A stretch of 64,000 bases of DNA from assembly GCF_046591575.1 (NCBI RefSeq), contig NZ_JBIQWA010000001.1, forward strand, positions 682,001 to 746,000, in the 5' to 3' direction. A program made the translations under genes and the position numbers. Positions 58,941 to 64,000 of this stretch are shown piece after piece. Each line of letters begins with the position of its first letter. The first letter of the stretch is position 1. This DNA comes from Marivita sp046591575. Its GTDB lineage: Bacteria; Pseudomonadota; Alphaproteobacteria; Rhodobacterales; Rhodobacteraceae. The notes beneath the pieces are model-generated. The model searched no databases, was not told the origin of the DNA, and worked only from the letters and a program-made list of their open reading frames with translations.

Positions 58941-59462
58941 ATGACTGGACCACGTCGCGCCCCTCAAAAGCCGGTGTTTCTCTATACAGAGGAGCAGCGC
59001 ATGCGCCGTGACAGCACCAAATGGACTGTCATTCAGGCTGTGCTTGCCCCTGTGCAATTTCTGGTTTTCCTGGTCTCGCTTGGCCTAGTGCTGCGGTATC
59101 TCTGGACAGGTGCCGGGTATGATGCGGCAACGCTCTCGATCCTGATAAAGACCGCATTCTTGCTGTGCATTATGGTGACAGGTGCCATTTGGGAAAAGGT
59201 CGTCTTTGGGCAGTACCTTTTTGCCCATGCCTTCTTTTGGGAAGACGTGTTCTCGATGATGGTGATCGCGCTGCACCTTGCCTATGTTTGGGCGGTGTTC
59301 ACGCAGGCATTGGCCCCGGCCGAGGAAATGTGGCTCGCGCTTGCCGCCTATGCCGCTTACGTGATCAATGCAGGTCAATTCGTCTGGAAGCTCCGCCGCG
59401 CGCGTTTGCAGGCGGCCAATGCGTCTGTTGTCGAACCTCTGACTAAGGAGGCTGCGGCATGA
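58941..59462 (+). CDS. bchF: 3-vinyl bacteriochlorophyllide hydratase
   Basis: Hydrates the C3 vinyl group of chlorophyllide/bacteriochlorophyllide. The 173 residues are highly hydrophobic, with YTEEQRMRRDSTKWTVIQAVLAPVQFLVF near the start, GAIWEKVVFGQYLFAHAFFWEDVFSM in the middle (Glu, Lys and His conserved in the family), and about four membrane segments. The chosen ATG 58941 gives the usual N-terminus; an earlier in-frame start at 58884 would fall inside the PpsR box. It overlaps bchN by four bases. Confidence 0.95.
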   Translation: MTGPRRAPQKPVFLYTEEQRMRRDSTKWTVIQAVLAPVQFLVFLVSLGLVLRYLWTGAGYDAATLSILIKTAFLLCIMVTGAIWEKVVFGQYLFAHAFFWEDVFSMMVIALHLAYVWAVFTQALAPAEEMWLALAAYAAYVINAGQFVWKLRRARLQAANASVVEPLTKEAAA

Positions 59463-60745
59463 CCGAACAATTTACACCGCCCCCCTCGCGCGGGTGTTCA
59501 AACACACCTGTGTTGAAGCAGCGCGGTCAGCACGAAGTGTTCTGTGGCCTGACCGGCATCATCTGGCTGCACCGCAAAATGCAGGACGCCTTCTTCCTTG
59601 TTGTCGGAAGCCGCACCTGTGCGCATCTTCTGCAATCTGCCGCTGGCGTGATGATCTTTGCGGAACCGCGCTTTGCGACGGCCATCCTCGAAGAAACCGA
59701 CCTGGCTGGCATGGCTGATGCGCAGCAAGAGCTGGATCGGGTTGTCAGCGAATTGCTGGAGCGTCGTCCTGACATCAAACAACTGTTCCTTGTCGGGTCG
59801 TGCCCATCCGAGGTGATCAAGCTTGACCTTGCCACAGCCGCCGAACGTATGAGCGCGCAATTCGCGCCGAACGTGCGCGTGCTCAGCTATTCTGGCTCTG
59901 GCATCGAAACCACGTTCACCCAAGGCGAAGACGCATGCCTTGCCGCGATGGTGCCGGTCATGCCCAAGACCGACGCGCGCGAATTGCTCTTGGTTGGCGC
60001 GTTGCCCGACGTTGTCGAAGAACAGGCTGTCGGATTGTTGGAGGCGATGGGCATCGGCCCGATCCGCGTTCTGCCTGCATCGCGCGTGAACGACGAATAC
60101 GGCATTGGCCCGAACACGCTCTACGCGCTGACACAGCCCTTCCTGACAGACACGCACGAAGCGCTGCAACGCCGGCACGCGCAACATATCGCAGCGCCGT
60201 TCCCATTCGGCGAAGAAGGCACAACCGCCTGGCTTCGCGCAATCGCAGATCAGTTTGGCGTGTCGGATGCAAAGTTTGCAGAAGTCACCGACGCCCCCCG
60301 CGCCCGCGCGCGCAAGGCGGTTGCACAAGCGTCCGAGGCGTTGCGCGGCAAGTCGGTCTTCTTCTTCCCGGACAGCCAGTTGGAAATCCCGCTGGCCCGT
60401 TTCCTGACCCGCGAATGTGGCATGGAGGCCGTAGAGGTTGGCGCGCCATTCATCCACCGCGCTGTCATGGCGGCTGACCTCGACTTGTTGGCCGAGGGCC
60501 CAACCATCGCTGAAGGGCAGGATGTCGACAAACAACTCGACCGCTGCCGCGACGCGCGTCCTGATCTGACGGTCTGCGGCCTTGGCCTAGCCAATCCGTT
60601 GGAAGCCGAAGGTCTCACAACCAAGTGGGCGATCGAACTCGTATTCACGCCTGTGCATTTCTACGAACAGGCGGGCGACCTTGCCGGTCTCTTCTCGCGC
60701 CCCGTGCGCCGCCGCGACCTTCTGAAATTGGAGGCGGCAGAATGA
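59459..60745 (+). CDS. bchN: light-independent protochlorophyllide reductase subunit N
   Basis: NifD-like half of dark-operative protochlorophyllide reductase. The 428 residues have the cluster cysteines in RGCSNTPVLKQRGQHEVFCGLTGI (two) and in GSRTCAHLLQS, then GSCPSEVIKLDL, as in other BchN proteins. With BchB and BchL it reduces the C17=C18 bond. BchL is not in the window and presumably follows bchH beyond the edge. It overlaps bchB by four bases. Confidence 0.97.
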   Translation: MTEQFTPPPSRGCSNTPVLKQRGQHEVFCGLTGIIWLHRKMQDAFFLVVGSRTCAHLLQSAAGVMIFAEPRFATAILEETDLAGMADAQQELDRVVSELLERRPDIKQLFLVGSCPSEVIKLDLATAAERMSAQFAPNVRVLSYSGSGIETTFTQGEDACLAAMVPVMPKTDARELLLVGALPDVVEEQAVGLLEAMGIGPIRVLPASRVNDEYGIGPNTLYALTQPFLTDTHEALQRRHAQHIAAPFPFGEEGTTAWLRAIADQFGVSDAKFAEVTDAPRARARKAVAQASEALRGKSVFFFPDSQLEIPLARFLTRECGMEAVEVGAPFIHRAVMAADLDLLAEGPTIAEGQDVDKQLDRCRDARPDLTVCGLGLANPLEAEGLTTKWAIELVFTPVHFYEQAGDLAGLFSRPVRRRDLLKLEAAE

Positions 60746-62277
60746 AACTCACCGTCTGGACATACGAGGGACCCCCGCATGTCGGCGCGATGCGCGTCGC
60801 AACGGGGATGACTGGTCTGCATTACGTGTTGCACGCTCCCCAAGGTGATACGTATGCAGACCTTCTTTTCACCATGATTGAGCGTCGCAATCACCGCCCG
60901 CCCGTCACGTACACCACGTTCCAGGCGCGCGATCTGGGCGCAGACACCGCGTATCTGTTCAAAGACGCCGCAACCGCCGCTTATGAGCGCTTCAAGCCCG
61001 AAGCGATGATCGTCGGCGCATCCTGCACCGCCGAGTTGATCCAGGACGATCCCGGCGGTCTGGCCGAAACGCTTGGCTTGCCGATCCCTGCGATCCCGCT
61101 TGAGCTGCCCAGCTACCAGCGCAAGGAAAATTTCGGCGCGGACGAGACGTTCTTTCAGATCGTGCGAGCCTTGGCCAAGCCGATGGAAAAGACCGCGCGC
61201 GTCACGGCGAACCTGATCGGCCCCACTGGCCTCGGCTTCCGCCACCGCGACGACATTGTCGAAGTGACTGGCCTGCTGATGGACATGGGGATCGAGGTGA
61301 ATGTCGTGGCCCCGATGCCCGCCTCGCCGTCCGACATCGCCAAGATGGGGCAGGCGCATTTTAACGTGCTGATGTATCCCGAAACGGCCGAAACCGCCGC
61401 GCGGTATATGGAGCGTGAGTTTGGTCAGCCCTATACCAAGATCGTGCCAATCGGCGTCGGCGCGACGCGCGATTTCGTGCAAGAAGTGGCTCAAATCTGC
61501 GGAATAGAGCCGAAACTCGACGACAGCCGCCTGCGGATGCCGTGGTATTCGGCCAGTGTCGATAGCACCTACCTGACCGGCAAGCGTGTTTTCCTGTTCG
61601 GCGATGGCACCCATGTGGCCGCCTGCGCCCGCATCGCCCGCGATGAGATGGGGTTCGAGGTGGTTGGAATGGGCTGCTACAACCGCGAACAGGCCCGGAT
61701 GCTGCGCGGTCTCGCCAAAGATTACGGCGTCGAGGCATTGATCACCGACGACTATCTCGAAGTCGAACGCCGCATCGAAGAGCTGGCCCCCGAGATGATC
61801 CTCGGCACCCAGATGGAGCGTCACATTGGCAAGCGTCTGGGCATCCCCTGCGCCGTCATTTCCGCACCCGTGCATGTGCAAGACTTCCCTGCCCGCTACA
61901 GCCCCCAGATGGGCATCGAAGGCGCGAACGTGATCTTCGACACCTGGGTGCATCCGCTGGTCATGGGTCTGGAAGAGCACCTGCTCACCATGTTCCGCGA
62001 GGACTTCGAGTTTTACGACGAAGCCGGGCCAAGCCATCACGGCGGCAAAGCCACGCCGCGCGCGCCAGAAACAGAGCCTGTCGCGGCAGAGCCACAGGTC
62101 AACATCGGCCCGGTCGAGATCGTCTGGCTGCCCGCGGCTGAAAAAGAGCTGAAGAAAATCCCATTCTTTGTGCGCGGCAAGGCCAAGCGCAACACCGAGA
62201 CCTTCGCGTCCGAACGCGGCGTGCAGGAAATCAGTGTCGACACCCTTTACGAAGCGAAAGCCCATTATGCGCGATAA
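60742..62277 (+). CDS. bchB: light-independent protochlorophyllide reductase subunit B
   Basis: NifK-like partner of BchN. The 511 residues from ATG 60742 start MKLTVWTYEGPPHVGAMRVA. It carries GASCTAELIQDDPGGLAETL (cysteine near residue 95) and the aspartate near residue 36 that replaces a cysteine ligand of the cluster in this family (QGDTYADLLFTMIERR region). The C-terminal domain ends with VPFFVR-type IPFFVRGKAKRNTETFA, the conserved lid region. The frame is open upstream inside bchN but the ATG follows GGAGGCGGCAG. It overlaps bchH by 11 bases. Confidence 0.97.
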   Translation: MKLTVWTYEGPPHVGAMRVATGMTGLHYVLHAPQGDTYADLLFTMIERRNHRPPVTYTTFQARDLGADTAYLFKDAATAAYERFKPEAMIVGASCTAELIQDDPGGLAETLGLPIPAIPLELPSYQRKENFGADETFFQIVRALAKPMEKTARVTANLIGPTGLGFRHRDDIVEVTGLLMDMGIEVNVVAPMPASPSDIAKMGQAHFNVLMYPETAETAARYMEREFGQPYTKIVPIGVGATRDFVQEVAQICGIEPKLDDSRLRMPWYSASVDSTYLTGKRVFLFGDGTHVAACARIARDEMGFEVVGMGCYNREQARMLRGLAKDYGVEALITDDYLEVERRIEELAPEMILGTQMERHIGKRLGIPCAVISAPVHVQDFPARYSPQMGIEGANVIFDTWVHPLVMGLEEHLLTMFREDFEFYDEAGPSHHGGKATPRAPETEPVAAEPQVNIGPVEIVWLPAAEKELKKIPFFVRGKAKRNTETFASERGVQEISVDTLYEAKAHYAR

Positions 62278-64000
62278 CTTCGACGAAACCCGGGCGTACA
62301 ACATCGCCATCATCACGCTGGACAGCCACGCGGCTGGTCCCGTGGCGCGGGCGTCGTTGAACCTTGCCAAAGACTTTCCGGGGCTGAGCGTCACCGTGCA
62401 TGCCGCCGCTGAATGGGCCGAAACGCCGGAAACGCTGGAAGAGACGAAACAGGCCATTGCACAGGCCGATATGATCGTTGCCAACCTGCTCTTCCTTGAA
62501 GAACACATCGCCCCCATCATGGATGACCTGTACGCCGCACGGGACCGGGTCGATGGCATGATCGGCGTGATCGCTGATGCGCAGATCATCAAGCTGACCA
62601 AGCTGGGCAAGCTCGACATGAGCAAACCTGCCTCTGGTCTGATGAAGCTGCTCAAATCGCTGAAACCCAAATCCACGGATTCAGAGGTCGAAAAGGGCGA
62701 AAAGCGGATGCAGCAACTGCGTCGCTTGCCAGGTCTTTTGAAGATGGTACCGGGCAAGGCCCAGGATCTACGGTCCTGGTTCCTGGTCATGCAGTATTGG
62801 CTGGGCGGGTCCGACGACAACATAGAACAGATGGTGCGCTACCTTCTGGGCAAATACGCCAAAGGCCGTGATGAATGGCTGGGCGCGGTGGCCGAAGCGC
62901 CGATTGAATACCCGGATGTGGCTCTGTACCACCCCGATTTGCCGCAACGTATCACGACAGACATCTCTGACATGCCGCGCCCGGCAGAGGTCAAGACAAC
63001 CGTTGGCCTGCTCTTGATGCGGTCTTACGTGCTGGCCAACGACACCGCGCATTACGACGCTGTGATCCGCGCCTATGAGGCGAAAGGCATTGCCGTTCTA
63101 CCTGCATTTGCCGGTGGTCTTGATGGCCGCCCTGCGATCAACGCGTTCTTCCAGACCGAAGACGGCCCGCGCATTGACGCCTTGGTGTCGCTGACCGGGT
63201 TCAGCCTTGTGGGCGGTCCTGCGTATAATGACAGCGATGCGGCGGTTGAGGTGCTCAAGGCGCTCGACATTCCCTACATCGCCGCGCACCCGCTTGAATT
63301 TCAAACGCTGGGTCAATGGGCCAATGGCGATCAGGGCCTTGGTCCGATTGAGACCACAATGCTCATCGCGCTGCCCGAACTGGATGGCGCGACCTGCCCA
63401 ACCGTGTTTGGCGGGCGTCATGGGCCAGAGGGCTGTAACGGATGTCAGTACCAATGCCCCTGCGACACGACAAGCAAGGCGATGGCCCCCTGCCGTGAAC
63501 GTATTGACAGTCTGGCTGAGAAGACGCTGCGTCAGGCCACCCTGCGCCGCAAGGAAAACGCGGACAAGAATGTGGGCATCGTGCTCTTCGGCTTCCCACC
63601 CAATGCGGGCGCTGTTGGCACGGCGGCGTATCTGAGTGTGTTCGAGTCGCTCTACAACACGCTGCACCAGATGAAGGCGGACGGGTACGACCTGACGCCA
63701 CCAGAAAGCGTTGCCGCCCTGCGCGCTGCCGTGCTTGAAGGCAACGCCAAGCAATACGGCCAAGAGGCCAATGTCGCAGCCCATGTGAGCGCCGACGAGA
63801 TCGTGCGCAGCACGCCGCCGCTCAAAGCGATCGAGGCTGTTTGGGGTCCGGCCCCGGGTAAAATCCAGTCCGACGGAACCGGTGTATTTGTTTTGGGCGC
63901 GCAGTTCGGCAAGGTGTTTGTCGGTGTCCAGCCGACCTTTGGGTACGAAGGCGACCCAATGCGGTTGCTGTTCGAAAAGGGCTTTGCCCCGACCCATGCG
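62267..64000 (+). CDS. bchH: magnesium chelatase subunit H, C-terminus cut by window edge
   Basis: Porphyrin-binding catalytic subunit of Mg chelatase. The first 578 residues are present and the frame runs in-frame to the last base; the full protein is usually about 1190 residues. Family marks include LLLMRSYVLANDTAHYDAVIRAYEAKG (in part), LPAFAGGLDGRPAI, and GFPPNAGAVGTAAYLSVFESLYNTL. A cysteine cluster occurs at residues 390, 393, 397, 399 and 409 (CNGCQYQCPC...APC). R. capsulatus BchH has been reported to contain an oxygen-sensitive Fe-S cluster, and these residues are candidates for it. The ATG overlaps bchB by 11 bases. It is the fourth gene of bchF-bchN-bchB-bchH. Confidence 0.95.
   Translation, partial: MRDNFDETRAYNIAIITLDSHAAGPVARASLNLAKDFPGLSVTVHAAAEWAETPETLEETKQAIAQADMIVANLLFLEEHIAPIMDDLYAARDRVDGMIGVIADAQIIKLTKLGKLDMSKPASGLMKLLKSLKPKSTDSEVEKGEKRMQQLRRLPGLLKMVPGKAQDLRSWFLVMQYWLGGSDDNIEQMVRYLLGKYAKGRDEWLGAVAEAPIEYPDVALYHPDLPQRITTDISDMPRPAEVKTTVGLLLMRSYVLANDTAHYDAVIRAYEAKGIAVLPAFAGGLDGRPAINAFFQTEDGPRIDALVSLTGFSLVGGPAYNDSDAAVEVLKALDIPYIAAHPLEFQTLGQWANGDQGLGPIETTMLIALPELDGATCPTVFGGRHGPEGCNGCQYQCPCDTTSKAMAPCRERIDSLAEKTLRQATLRRKENADKNVGIVLFGFPPNAGAVGTAAYLSVFESLYNTLHQMKADGYDLTPPESVAALRAAVLEGNAKQYGQEANVAAHVSADEIVRSTPPLKAIEAVWGPAPGKIQSDGTGVFVLGAQFGKVFVGVQPTFGYEGDPMRLLFEKGFAPTHA

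Noticed and set aside
60661..62823. 720-codon minus-strand frame across bchB and bchH
   Set aside because: It spans two well-supported genes on the other strand, with no motif or ribosome binding site of its own. It is a coding shadow.
1..64000. tRNA or rRNA genes, CRISPR arrays, insertion sequences, toxin-antitoxin or phage-defence genes
   Set aside because: Reading through all intergenic gaps showed no cloverleaf-like segment, repeat-spacer series, terminal inverted repeats or transposase motif. All intervals above 300 bp other than the candidate origin are covered by genes.

Overview
The window looks like a chromosomal segment of a marine-type alphaproteobacterium of the order Rhodobacterales (Roseobacter group), an anoxygenic phototroph of the kind usually found among aerobic anoxygenic phototrophs. 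The evidence is a bacteriochlorophyll a and spheroidenone-type carotenoid gene set (bchCXYZ, crtA, crtF), a puf operon with pufC and no visible pufX, PpsR/PpaA regulators, and a housekeeping block (ilvA, argG, mutS, grpE-hrcA, rph-rdgB-hemW, parAB, mnmEG-rsmG, rho, maf-aroE-coaE-dnaQ, secB) arranged as is common in this order. The genus cannot be fixed from the sequence alone.

Layout. Positions 1-16 kb hold metabolism and repair genes: ilvA (cut by the window edge), a membrane protein, argG, a sulfotransferase-like protein, msrA, a PfkB sugar kinase, maeB, mutS, grpE-hrcA, and rph-rdgB-hemW. Positions 14.6-21.3 kb hold the origin-proximal minus-strand block parB, parA, rsmG, mnmG, mnmE and rho. 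It contains two perfect parS palindromes, one in the first codons of rsmG and one over the mnmG start. The 500-bp gap 21348-21847 is the only gene-free stretch above 300 bp. It is AT-rich, carries several DnaA-box-like 9-mers and separates two divergently transcribed blocks, so it is the best candidate for the chromosomal origin. Positions 21.8-28 kb hold maf-aroE-coaE-dnaQ, secB and fxsA on the other strand, and then a Tim44-like gene, mltA and an Smr gene.

From 27.97 kb to the right edge the window is a photosynthesis gene cluster: crtA-bchI-bchD-bchO (minus), crtI-crtB-tspO (plus), crtD-crtC (minus), crtE-crtF (plus), bchC-bchX-bchY-bchZ-pufQ-pufB-pufA-pufL-pufM-pufC-dxs (plus), a CAP/RTX/DUF4214 secreted-type protein gene (minus), bchG-bch2-bchP-idi (minus), ppaA-ppsR (minus), and bchF-bchN-bchB-bchH (plus; bchH runs off the edge). 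These genes cover isoprenoid supply (dxs, idi, crtE), the carotenoid pathway to methoxylated ketocarotenoids, the chlorophyllide steps (Mg chelatase, dark protochlorophyllide reductase NB, chlorophyllide reductase XYZ, BchF, BchC, BchG, BchP), and the LH1-reaction centre proteins with a bound cytochrome. Eleven TGT-N12-ACA motifs (PpsR/CrtJ boxes) sit at the divergent promoters crtA/crtI, crtD/crtE and ppaA/bchF, and before bchC and bchG. This ties the cluster to the PpsR encoded inside it.

The most unusual observations are: a pufC-dxs spacer that folds almost entirely into consecutive hairpins; a PufC with only three CxxCH haem motifs; a crtC that overlaps crtD by more than 100 nt and has no usual start codon near its conserved N-terminus; parS palindromes embedded in the mnmG start region and the rsmG coding sequence; a CAP-RTX-DUF4214 gene inside the photosynthesis cluster; and the placement of the whole cluster about 6 kb from the candidate origin. 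I saw no tRNA, rRNA, CRISPR array, insertion sequence or defence system.
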